NCBI GenBank assembly: GCA_036507695.1
Contig: DATCIR010000150.1
Location: 1-8,948 of the forward strand
Source: JAKEGK01 sp036507695
GTDB taxonomy: Bacteria; Pseudomonadota; Gammaproteobacteria; SZUA-152
DNA: 8,948 bases
Direction: 5' to 3'
A program made the position numbers and the translations under genes. The notes under the pieces are model-generated. The model did not search any database. It was given only the letters and a program-made list of their open reading frames with translations, and was not told the DNA's origin. Positions 1-5,486 of this stretch are shown piece by piece (position 1 is the stretch's first letter; every line of letters starts with the position of its first letter).

Positions 1-163
1 TGTTTAGCGCGATTGCCTGGGTTTGCGGGTCATCGGTACTGACCTGAACAACCAGCCTGTGGGCTTTTTCACCCGCCATTACCGGCGATAACGCGCCAAA
101 CAATAAGCTTGCACAGACCAGCGCAAACAATATTTTAGTAGTGTTTTTTCTTGGGTTTTTCAT
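1..163 (-). CDS. Exported DsrE-family protein, 5' part only (C-terminus outside window)
   Basis: The first 54 codons are visible and the gene runs off the left edge. The start ATG (complement of 161-163) has a strong Shine-Dalgarno GAGGAG (complement of 169-174) five bases upstream. Residues 1-30 form a classic signal peptide: a basic start (MKNPRKNTTK), a hydrophobic core (ILFALVCASLLFGAL) and an SPVMA end that fits signal peptidase cleavage after A30. The mature part begins GEKAHRLVVQVSTDDPQTQAIALN, which resembles the first beta strand and following loop of periplasmic DsrE/DsrF-like proteins, often written VIQVSTDDP..QNIALNNA. That family is linked to sulfur transfer or is of unknown function. 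The active-site region lies outside the window, so sulfur-relay activity cannot be judged. The export signal is clear; the family call rests on a short stretch. Possible minus-strand -10 boxes upstream are TATAAA (complement of 209-214) and TATAAT (complement of 238-243), neither with a good -35. Confidence 0.72.
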   Translation of the reverse strand, partial: MKNPRKNTTKILFALVCASLLFGALSPVMAGEKAHRLVVQVSTDDPQTQAIALN

Positions 164-653
164 GACATCTCCTCGTGGTATCGCTGAATAAAATGTTAAC
201 TTACTCTATTTATAGTGTTTAAATGGAACTGGTTGTTATTATAGTCTTCGTTCTGGCACATAAACCGATAACCGCTCAACGAAGTAAAAATAACGTTCGT
301 TTCATACATAGAAGATTGTCGCAAAAATCCAATCCCGGTCAAGCCATTTCTGTTCAGTACGTATGCCGGGTTGTTTTCGCCTACGCGGTGGGAGGTACGC
401 GCTATTAAACAGTGAGTAAGATATTGGGAATTTACCCCATATTAATCCATACAATGATGTAAATATCGTGTTTTGGTATATGAGAAGCGTGCGTTTAAGT
501 ATTCGGATGGGGCAGCTGTCAGGACTACGGGCTGAGAATACCTCAAGCGTGTTTTAACAGTGCAAATATCCATTAAAGAATTAATGCGCTATACCGAAGG
601 AAGATTTGTGATAAAAGCCGGTAAACATTCCTATTATTGATTGGAGCCAATCC
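164..653. other. Long intergenic region between divergent dsrE-like and lemA genes
   Basis: This 490-base stretch has no gene I can support. A 61-codon open frame at 223-408 has no ribosome binding site and no recognisable protein features. The left part carries candidate minus-strand -10 boxes for the DsrE-like gene. The middle holds an imperfect hairpin at 421-442. A near-direct repeat (AAGCGTG followed by a T-rich TTTAA tail) occurs at 485-498 and 545-557, 60 bases apart. The lemA ribosome binding site GGAG lies at 643-646. I could not find a convincing -35/-10 pair for lemA. The region may hold a small RNA or a long leader, but nothing seen proves it. Confidence 0.5.
421..442. repeat. Imperfect hairpin/dyad upstream of lemA
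   Basis: ATATTGGG (421-428) and CCCCATAT (435-442) pair at seven of eight positions around a 6-base AT loop. No T-tract follows, so it is not a standard terminator. It could be an operator dyad or a chance structure. Confidence 0.3.
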
Positions 654-1229
654 ATGGAAATTTCCACATTCATCACCCTGGGAGCCGTTGCCGGTGTACT
701 GGTTTATGCGGTGGCTATTTATAACCATCTGGTCACTTTGAAGCACGCTGTTGCAAAGTCTTGGGCCAATATTGATGTGTTGCTCAAGCAGCGCCATGAT
801 GAACTGCCAAAGCTGGTCGAAGTGTGCAAGCAATACATGGGATACGAAAAGGACACTCTGGAACGCATTATCAAAGCGCGCTCCGCGGTGGCTTCCGCAC
901 GGGAAAACACCGATATTGCCGCCCTGGGCGCCGCGGAAACCCAATTACGGATAGGGCTGGGGAACCTGTTTGCGCTTGCCGAATCTTATCCGGACCTCAA
1001 AGCGGACCAAACTTTTCAGCACTTACAGTCACGGATTTCCGGTTTGGAAGAGTCCATTGCGGATCGGCGTGAGTTCTATAACGAAGCGGTGAATCTTAAT
1101 AATGTTCGCATCGAGCAATTTCCGGACGTTATCATCGCGCGGTTTTTTAATTTTAAGGAAGCCGAGCTGCTGGAGTTCAGCGAGGCGGAAAAAGCGGACG
1201 TGGATATTAAACAGTTATTCGGCCAGTAG
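654..1229 (+). CDS. lemA: LemA family membrane protein
   Basis: This 191-residue protein is a full-length LemA family member (usual length about 185-200). One N-terminal membrane helix spans roughly residues 5-24 (ITLGAVAGVLVYAVAIYN). The LemA signature follows: YNHLVTLKHAVAKSWANIDVLLKQRHDELPKLVE (23-56), then an all-helical body with RIIKARSAVASAR (71-83), AESYPDLKAD (109-118), EESIADRREFYNEAVNLNNVRIEQFPDVI (132-160) and a closing ADVDIKQLF (181-189). The ATG at 654 is chosen because GGAG at 643-646 lies seven bases upstream and the helix begins just after the start. LemA proteins are widespread membrane-anchored helical proteins without a settled biochemical role. The GIDE-like gene begins 32 bases after the stop on the same strand, so the two are probably co-transcribed. 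The family call is secure; function is open. Confidence 0.93.
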   Translation: MEISTFITLGAVAGVLVYAVAIYNHLVTLKHAVAKSWANIDVLLKQRHDELPKLVEVCKQYMGYEKDTLERIIKARSAVASARENTDIAALGAAETQLRIGLGNLFALAESYPDLKADQTFQHLQSRISGLEESIADRREFYNEAVNLNNVRIEQFPDVIIARFFNFKEAELLEFSEAEKADVDIKQLFGQ

Positions 1230-1261
1230 CGAAGACTATTGATCCTATCCATTGGGTTTCT

Positions 1262-2191
1262 GTGAATATTCCAGGGAATCTTTTTAATCCGGCGGCTTTA
1301 CGGCAGGAAATTATTCAAGCATCGGCGCAGGAATTCTGGTTTCATGCCGCTATCGCCGTTGTTATTACCATTGCCGGATTTTACTTTACTTTTGAATTCT
1401 TCAGGCGCGCCCGCACCATCGAAGACACGCCCACGTCCCGGATAAGGTCCGCCGCCCAAGGTTACGTTGAGCTGGGGGGTTACGGTGACACCATGGACGG
1501 TCCGGAGATTGTGGCTCCGTTATCCAAAATACCGTGTACCTGGTTCAAGTATACCGTGGAGAAGCTGGGGGATAAGAACGACGAGGTCATTGATTCCGGA
1601 ACCAGTGATAACCTGTTTGTGTTGGTAGGCAAGACAGGCCATTGTGTCATCGACCCGGAAGGCGCCATCGTGACGCCAAGCGTGAGACAGGTGTGGTATG
1701 GGTCAACTTACGATGGCGCGAATAGTGGAAGCATGCTGGGTGGTTTCGCGCGGCGTTATCGATTTACCGAAGAACGCATGCATCCGGGGGATGCATTGTA
1801 CGCTATCGGCCTGTTTCGCTCCGTGGGTGGGCATCATGAGGTGTTTAGTACTGCGGAAGACGTGCGGGCGTTATTGAAAAAGTGGAAGCAGGTCCCCGAG
1901 AAATTGATCAAACACTTCGACAAAAACCAGGATGGCCAGATTGACGCGCAGGAATGGGAGAATGTACGCAAGCTTGCCGCTTATTTGGTGCGTAAAAAGC
2001 AGATTAAACGCAAGGCGCAGCCGGTTACCCATATCATGAGCCAACCGGAGAATCGCCAACAACCGTACTTGCTCTCCCACAAACCGCAGCATGAACTGGT
2101 TAAACGCTACAAGTTATATGCCCTAGGTTCGTTTGCGGGCTTTTTGGGCGCAGGCTCATTTGCGGCCTGGATGTTCCTGGTGCGGTTTTAG
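1262..2191 (+). CDS. Membrane-anchored GIDE-like protein with an EF-hand loop
   Basis: This 309-residue protein has a membrane helix at about 27-47, a soluble middle, and a second helix at about 286-307. Residues 51-200 resemble the GIDE domain of the MULAN/MAPL group: RTIEDTPTSRIRSAAQGYVELGG, then a PLSKIPCTWFKYTVEK segment and DNLFVLVGKTGHCVIDPEGAIV. The RING finger of the eukaryotic enzymes is absent (only C92 and C128 are present), so ubiquitin ligase activity is not expected. Residues 220-231 (DKNQDGQIDAQE) form a canonical 12-position EF-hand loop with D1, N3, D5, G6, I8, D9 and E12, suggesting calcium binding. Basic residues after helix 1 (RRAR) and before helix 2 (KRYK) place the middle in the cytoplasm by the positive-inside rule. 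The start is GTG, with a weak GGG at 1254-1256; no ATG lies upstream in frame. It follows lemA by 32 bases. The GIDE call is from motif recognition. Confidence 0.78.
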   Translation: MNIPGNLFNPAALRQEIIQASAQEFWFHAAIAVVITIAGFYFTFEFFRRARTIEDTPTSRIRSAAQGYVELGGYGDTMDGPEIVAPLSKIPCTWFKYTVEKLGDKNDEVIDSGTSDNLFVLVGKTGHCVIDPEGAIVTPSVRQVWYGSTYDGANSGSMLGGFARRYRFTEERMHPGDALYAIGLFRSVGGHHEVFSTAEDVRALLKKWKQVPEKLIKHFDKNQDGQIDAQEWENVRKLAAYLVRKKQIKRKAQPVTHIMSQPENRQQPYLLSHKPQHELVKRYKLYALGSFAGFLGAGSFAAWMFLVRF

Positions 2192-2247
2192 CGGGTGTGA
2201 ATTTTATTCCCCGCGTGCACTGATATTTCCCGTTAAAATAATTCCCG

Positions 2248-2892
2248 TTACAGCTGCCTTCCCAGCCCGGTGGTGTAAATCAAAATAACCGGTAGCTGTG
2301 CAGTCACCACCACGATCCGGTAGATAATTTTCTGGCCATCATCGATGTGGAAAAAACGGTTTACCCATTGCGATAACTGCAGCGCGGCCCATTTGGAGCA
2401 GGCATGTGAAACAATGGCCAGTAAAATAATGACCGCTATAACCACGGGGTTTGGAATATAGCGTATATTGTCCAACTGCAGCGCCGCCTGCATCCAGCTG
2501 AATACCAACGTTGAACCGGCAATACCCTGAACCGGCAGCAGCAACGACGGCATACCGCCAACAACGGGCAACAAGGAAAACAACAGTGGCAGAACAAACA
2601 AAATATTGAGCAACGTGTTAATGCGATCACTGCCCGCGGTTAATAGCATTGCTAGCGATGGGGCGTCAGTAAAACCGAATAATACCGGGTACGCCAATAG
2701 GATGAACAGCATCAATCCCAGGGCGCGGAACAACGGAATAAAGATTTTTTCAAATATCCATTCTGACGTGCTGACATCCTCGAGCGCATTGAGTATTTTC
2801 CGGCTAATTATTTCTCCAGTAATTGAAAGAACGGCAAACGCCAGGATGGCGCTGATCATTTTTCCATTTAACAAAATTTCAATAACCGACAT
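2248..2892 (-). CDS. Multi-pass inner-membrane protein of unknown function
   Basis: This is a 214-residue, very hydrophobic protein that I do not recognise. Likely membrane segments are at about 10-29, 52-75, 93-117, 147-165 and 190-209, with a possible short one around 122-136. Polar stretches lie at 30-50 (SRKILNALEDVSTSEWIFEK) and 166-190 (including FHIDDGQK). No catalytic motif, transporter signature or cofactor site stands out. Its length and regular helix spacing favour a real protein over a shadow frame. The ATG (complement of 2890-2892) has only a weak GGA about 13 bases upstream. It converges with the GIDE-like gene (56-base gap, no clear terminator) and diverges from the 57-residue gene across about 100 bases. 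Both neighbours are on the opposite strand, so it is probably transcribed alone. Confidence 0.7.
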   Translation of the reverse strand: MSVIEILLNGKMISAILAFAVLSITGEIISRKILNALEDVSTSEWIFEKIFIPLFRALGLMLFILLAYPVLFGFTDAPSLAMLLTAGSDRINTLLNILFVLPLLFSLLPVVGGMPSLLLPVQGIAGSTLVFSWMQAALQLDNIRYIPNPVVIAVIILLAIVSHACSKWAALQLSQWVNRFFHIDDGQKIIYRIVVVTAQLPVILIYTTGLGRQL

Positions 2893-2982
2893 AATTCAAT
2901 TATCCGGCCAGATTGTCACACAACTATTAATAATTGCGCCATTCGCGCCAGATTCCGTTTTACACTTATGCCGGATTGTTCA

Positions 2983-2989
2983 AGAGGGA
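2983..2989 (+). promoter_or_regulatory. Ribosome binding site deciding the start at 2995
   Basis: AGAGGGA sits five bases before the ATG at 2995, an ideal Shine-Dalgarno placement. The earlier in-frame ATG at 2968 has no purine-rich site before it. The site therefore supports the shorter 57-residue product. Confidence 0.6.
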
Positions 2990-2994
2990 CGTCG

Positions 2995-3168
2995 ATGTTT
3001 GAAGATCCAAATGTTGATTTACCGGATTGGGCACGCTGGGTGGCGCAGGACGCCGATGGTGTCTGGCGGGGCTATGCATGTGAACCATTACAACGTGATC
3101 ATGGCTGGTACGAAAATGAAATCGGGCTGTACCAAAAACCGCTCGCCACTGACGCCAATCGCCAATGA
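2995..3168 (+). CDS. Small tryptophan-rich hypothetical protein (57 aa)
   Basis: The product begins MFEDPNVDLPDWARWVAQDADGVW and continues RGYACEPLQRDHGWYENEIGLY before a short polar tail. It is acidic and aromatic, with W12, W15, W24 and W38, and has no signal peptide or membrane helix, so it is probably cytoplasmic. The pattern W-A-x-W-x-A-x-D-A-D-G-x-W, then a Y-x-x-E-P-L turn and G-W-Y-E-N-E, recalls short conserved hypothetical proteins of gammaproteobacteria, but I cannot name a family. The start at 2995 is chosen for its strong AGAGGGA site; starting at 2968 would add nine residues (MPDCSRGTS). It diverges from the membrane protein gene and converges with the lysR gene 43 bases on. The patterned composition and the binding site support a real gene; its function is unknown. 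Confidence 0.62.
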   Translation: MFEDPNVDLPDWARWVAQDADGVWRGYACEPLQRDHGWYENEIGLYQKPLATDANRQ

Positions 3169-3211
3169 CATTTGACGCTAAAACAAATCCGGCGCAAGTA
3201 GCGCTCAACGG

Positions 3212-4120
3212 TCAGGCGGAGAGTTTCCATAATTCCTTGGCATGATGGATGACAAAATCCCTGAACGCAGTGGCGATCGGCGAGAGGCGTTTTCCCTTGC
3301 GGCACACGATATACCAATGACGCAGTATCGGAAATCCTTCCGCTTTGATAATGGCCAAGCGCTTTAATTCCAGCTCAAGTTCCAGCGTATGAATGGAAAC
3401 AATACCCAGCCCAAGCCCTGCCTGTACCGCCTGCTTGATGGCTTCGTTACTGCTCATATTGATGGTTGTCGCCACCTCAGCGCCTTGCTCGAGAAAGAAT
3501 TGTTCAATGGCGCTGCGTGTGCCCGAACCCTGTTCACGTAAAATGAAGGTTTCCTTTTGCAATTCCAGGATTGATACCTTGCTCTGGTTAACCAAATGAT
3601 GGTCGGGTGCGGCGATGAGCACGAGCGGATTTTCCATGAACGACTCGGCCTCCAGCTCCATTTCCGCCGGTGGCCGGCCCATGATGACAACATCGGTATC
3701 ATTATTCTCAAGATGCTTGAGCAAGCCTTCGCGGTTGGTAACGTCTAGATTGATTTTGACGGAATCATGTTCCTTGTTGAACGCGGCAAGGATGCGTGGC
3801 GCAAAATAATTCGCGGTACTGGCAACGGCAATGGTCAGTTTTCCCTGTTTAACACCCTTCAGGTTTTCAATAACACTTTCCGCTTCTTCGAGTTGCTGCT
3901 GGATGGAGCGGCAGTAGTTATACATTTCATGGCCTGCCTCGGTAAGATACACTTTTTTGCCGATTTGCTCGAACAGCGGCAGGCCAATGCTTTCCTCGAT
4001 TTGCTTGATTTGCATGGATACGGCAGGTTGGGTGAGGTGCAACTCGTCGGCCGCTTTGGTAAAACTTAAATTTCTGGCGACAGCTTCCAGCACGGTCAAT
4101 TGGCGAAAAGTGATATGCAT
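3212..4120 (-). CDS. LysR-family transcriptional regulator, CbbR-like
   Basis: This 302-residue protein has the full LysR layout. An N-terminal winged helix-turn-helix (about 5-63) contains FRQLTVLEAVARNLSFTKAA and the recognition segment LHLTQPAVSMQIKQIE (28-42), then LPLFEQIGKKVYLTEAG. A linker helix (about 65-90) leads to a two-lobed effector domain (about 93-295) with KLTIAVASTANYFAPRIL, a TFILREQGSGTR segment (191-202) and AVQAGLGLGIVS (231-242). LPLFEQIGKKVYLTEAG and REQGSGTR closely resemble CbbR, the regulator of Calvin-cycle genes, but no such gene is present here, so cbbR is not assigned. The ATG at 4118-4120 gives the usual MHxTxRQL start, though its ribosome binding site is weak. 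A dyad at 4163-4181 may be its own operator. It is separated from both neighbours. Family assignment is firm; the target and effector are unknown. Confidence 0.93.
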   Translation of the reverse strand: MHITFRQLTVLEAVARNLSFTKAADELHLTQPAVSMQIKQIEESIGLPLFEQIGKKVYLTEAGHEMYNYCRSIQQQLEEAESVIENLKGVKQGKLTIAVASTANYFAPRILAAFNKEHDSVKINLDVTNREGLLKHLENNDTDVVIMGRPPAEMELEAESFMENPLVLIAAPDHHLVNQSKVSILELQKETFILREQGSGTRSAIEQFFLEQGAEVATTINMSSNEAIKQAVQAGLGLGIVSIHTLELELELKRLAIIKAEGFPILRHWYIVCRKGKRLSPIATAFRDFVIHHAKELWKLSA

Positions 4121-4162
4121 GGCGTCATCGCAGAGAGTCCAGAATCGTTTGATTAAGCATCA

Positions 4163-4181
4163 GTAAACATTGATTGTTCAC
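4163..4181. promoter_or_regulatory. Candidate LysR-type operator upstream of the lysR gene
   Basis: The 19-base sequence GTAAACATTGATTGTTCAC is an imperfect palindrome (six of seven arm positions pair around a 5-base centre). It lies 43-61 bases upstream of the lysR ATG and contains T-N11-A pairs typical of LysR sites. An overlapping TTA-N8-TAA at 4153-4166 fits the looser spacing described for CbbR sites. This is a pattern match only. Confidence 0.35.
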
Positions 4182-4254
4182 TGCGTTTTAATAGAGTTTA
4201 GACCAAAAATCCCCCTGCGTTACCGGAAAAAATGTCCTGGGTTGATCCTGCAAA

Positions 4255-4266
4255 GCTGCCGGCAGC
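4255..4266. repeat. Perfect 12-bp palindrome between lysR and the thioredoxin gene
   Basis: GCTGCCGGCAGC is fully self-complementary. It lies about 100 bases downstream of the thioredoxin-TPR stop, in its transcription direction, and 135 bases upstream of the lysR start. There is no T-tract next to it, so it is a poor terminator candidate. It may be a protein-binding site or chance. Confidence 0.3.
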
Positions 4267-4363
4267 ACACCCTTGAGGCAGAAATTATCCCGCGTTAACA
4301 ACAAGATATAACGTGGCCGGTGTGTGCGCCATAGCGGGCAAATGGCCGTCAGTTCCGCTGAGA

Positions 4364-5215
4364 TCAATTCAACAGGCTCGCCAGTGTCTTGCGCGCGGCA
4401 CGCACTCTGGGATCCTGGGGACCCAGCAGGGTGAAAACCGACAATATGGTTTTGCGGGCTATTTCGTCTTGGTAGTGGCGGTCTTTTTTCAGCACCGCAA
4501 ACAAGAGTTCCAAGGCTTGATCATAGGCCTGTTCGTTGATGTAATGGCTGGCCAAATCCAGGCGGGCCTGTAGGTTCATATCGTCTTGCTGTATCTGGGC
4601 GAGTAAAGTCTGTTTGTCGGGCAGTGCTTGAGTGCGTGCAGCGAGTTCGAGTTTGGCCAATAATTCCTTGACCGATTCGGCAAGCTGTATATTGACGGGG
4701 AGTTGCGCGATTAAGTCCTTGGCCGCTTGCAGGTCGTTACTTTCAAACAACAGTGTGGCCTTGTTGATTTTTGCGGTGTGATTGTTCGGGTCCAGTTCAA
4801 TGGCCTTGTCCAACAACACCAACGCGGCTTTGCTATCACCCTTTTCATAGCAGCTCATTGCCTGCTGGCGGTTGAGTTCGCTGTCATTGGGAATGATGCG
4901 GTCGAGGAATTCGCGCACCGCGGGTTCCGGCAGCGCGCCCGAAAATTCGTTAATGATTTTACCCTGGTAAATCGCCTTGACACTGGGAATGCCACGCACG
5001 CCAAATTGACCCGCCAAGGCCTGGTTTTCGTCCGAGTTGACTTTCGCCAGTATAAACTTACCTTGATATTCCTCGGCAAGTTTCTCCAGAATGGGTTTTA
5101 AAACCCGGCAGGGGCCGCACCAAGGCGCCCAGAAATCAACAACAACCGGTACGGTCTGCGACTTTTCGATCACTTCAGTATTAAAATTTTGTACGGATAC
5201 GTCGATTGAATGCAT
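4364..5215 (-). CDS. cnoX: Thioredoxin-TPR co-chaperone, CnoX/YbbN family
   Basis: This 283-residue protein matches the length and layout of E. coli CnoX/YbbN (284 residues). Residues 1-110 are a thioredoxin fold: VPVVVDFWAPWCGPCRVLKPILEKLAEEY with the active site W32-C33-G34-P35-C36, and the cis-proline loop GVRGIPSVKA (P77). Residues 112-283 are TPR-like helical repeats, including ALVLLDKAIELDPNNHTAKINKA (131-153), ARLDLASHYINEQAYDQALELLFAVLKKD (217-245) and the family's closing segment FTLLGPQDPRVRAARKTLASLL. CnoX proteins bind unfolded clients under oxidative (hypochlorous acid) stress and pass them to GroEL or DnaK. Here both cysteines of CGPC are kept, whereas E. coli has SQHC, so true thiol-disulfide activity is plausible. 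The ATG (complement of 5213-5215) has a weak GGAA at 5223-5226. It diverges from putA and stands alone. Confidence 0.92.
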   Translation of the reverse strand: MHSIDVSVQNFNTEVIEKSQTVPVVVDFWAPWCGPCRVLKPILEKLAEEYQGKFILAKVNSDENQALAGQFGVRGIPSVKAIYQGKIINEFSGALPEPAVREFLDRIIPNDSELNRQQAMSCYEKGDSKAALVLLDKAIELDPNNHTAKINKATLLFESNDLQAAKDLIAQLPVNIQLAESVKELLAKLELAARTQALPDKQTLLAQIQQDDMNLQARLDLASHYINEQAYDQALELLFAVLKKDRHYQDEIARKTILSVFTLLGPQDPRVRAARKTLASLLN

Positions 5216-5266
5216 GCGGTGTTTCCAGAGAGTGGTGTGGTAATGATTTAATAGTCGCTATGCCAA

Positions 5267-5293
5267 AACTGTGATCTGCAATAACTGTGATCT
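5267..5293. promoter_or_regulatory. Tandem direct repeat (AACTGTGATCT x2) upstream of the thioredoxin gene
   Basis: AACTGTGATCT occurs perfectly at 5267-5277 and 5283-5293, a 16-base period. Each copy contains TGTGATCT, which equals the left half of a CRP-type site, but no matching TCACA right half follows either copy. The repeats lie 52-78 bases upstream of the thioredoxin-TPR ATG and about 195-220 bases upstream of putA. A possible minus-strand -10, TATTAA, lies just downstream of the first copy. A regulator binding direct repeats is the likeliest reading. Confidence 0.4.
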
Positions 5294-5372
5294 AAATAAC
5301 GACAAACAACAAAAATTCAAGGTTGTTCCTGTTTGCACACCAGTTCGTGATGAAGAGTTGCACAAGATGATG

Positions 5373-5414
5373 CCAATACGGTTATTTATACCGCTTCTCA
5401 GTCTATAGTATTGG
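5373..5414 (+). promoter_or_regulatory. Candidate putA promoter with flanking inverted repeat
   Basis: CCAATAC (5373-5379) and GTATTGG (5408-5414) form a perfect 7-base inverted repeat with a 28-base gap. TATAGT at 5404-5409 is a five-of-six match to the -10 consensus and overlaps the right arm. The -35 position around 5381-5387 (GTTATTT) is poor, so an activator may be needed. Between the arms lies a smaller dyad, CGGT-N7-ACCG, at 5379-5394 or so. The implied putA leader is about 70 bases. Confidence 0.35.
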
Positions 5415-5486
5415 TAAGTGAAATGCATAGCCTAACAGCGGTAAACGAAAAAAAGCGATATTTCCCCAACTGGTGATACAGCATTC

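Noticed and set aside
223..408. 61-codon plus-strand open frame in the gap upstream of lemA
   Set aside because: There is no ribosome binding site before the ATG, and the residue composition shows no domain pattern or clear membrane or signal layout beyond a short hydrophobic start.
530..557. GGCTGAGA followed by a short spacer and ACC, resembling part of a TPP riboswitch
   Set aside because: The rest of the THI-box is missing: there is no CCTGA-type second motif and no closing P1 stem, and the downstream gene is lemA, not a thiamine gene.
2227..2250. Direct repeat TTCCCGTTA at 2227-2235 and 2242-2250 between convergent genes
   Set aside because: It is only nine bases long, partly overlaps a stop codon, and does not form a terminator; chance is likely.
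2968..2994. Longer start for the small protein at ATG 2968
   Set aside because: It has no ribosome binding site, while 2995 has AGAGGGA at ideal spacing; the extra nine residues look unpatterned.
2606..3175. 189-codon plus-strand open frame across the membrane protein gene and the small gene
   Set aside because: It lies antisense to the hydrophobic reading frame of the minus-strand gene, has no recognisable features, and overlaps the better-supported 57-residue gene in another frame.
3767..4166. Plus-strand open frames antisense to the lysR gene
   Set aside because: They are shadows of a well-conserved LysR coding frame on the other strand.
4255..4266. Palindrome as the transcription terminator of the thioredoxin gene
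   Set aside because: It has no adjacent T-tract on the minus strand and lies about 100 bases beyond the stop codon.
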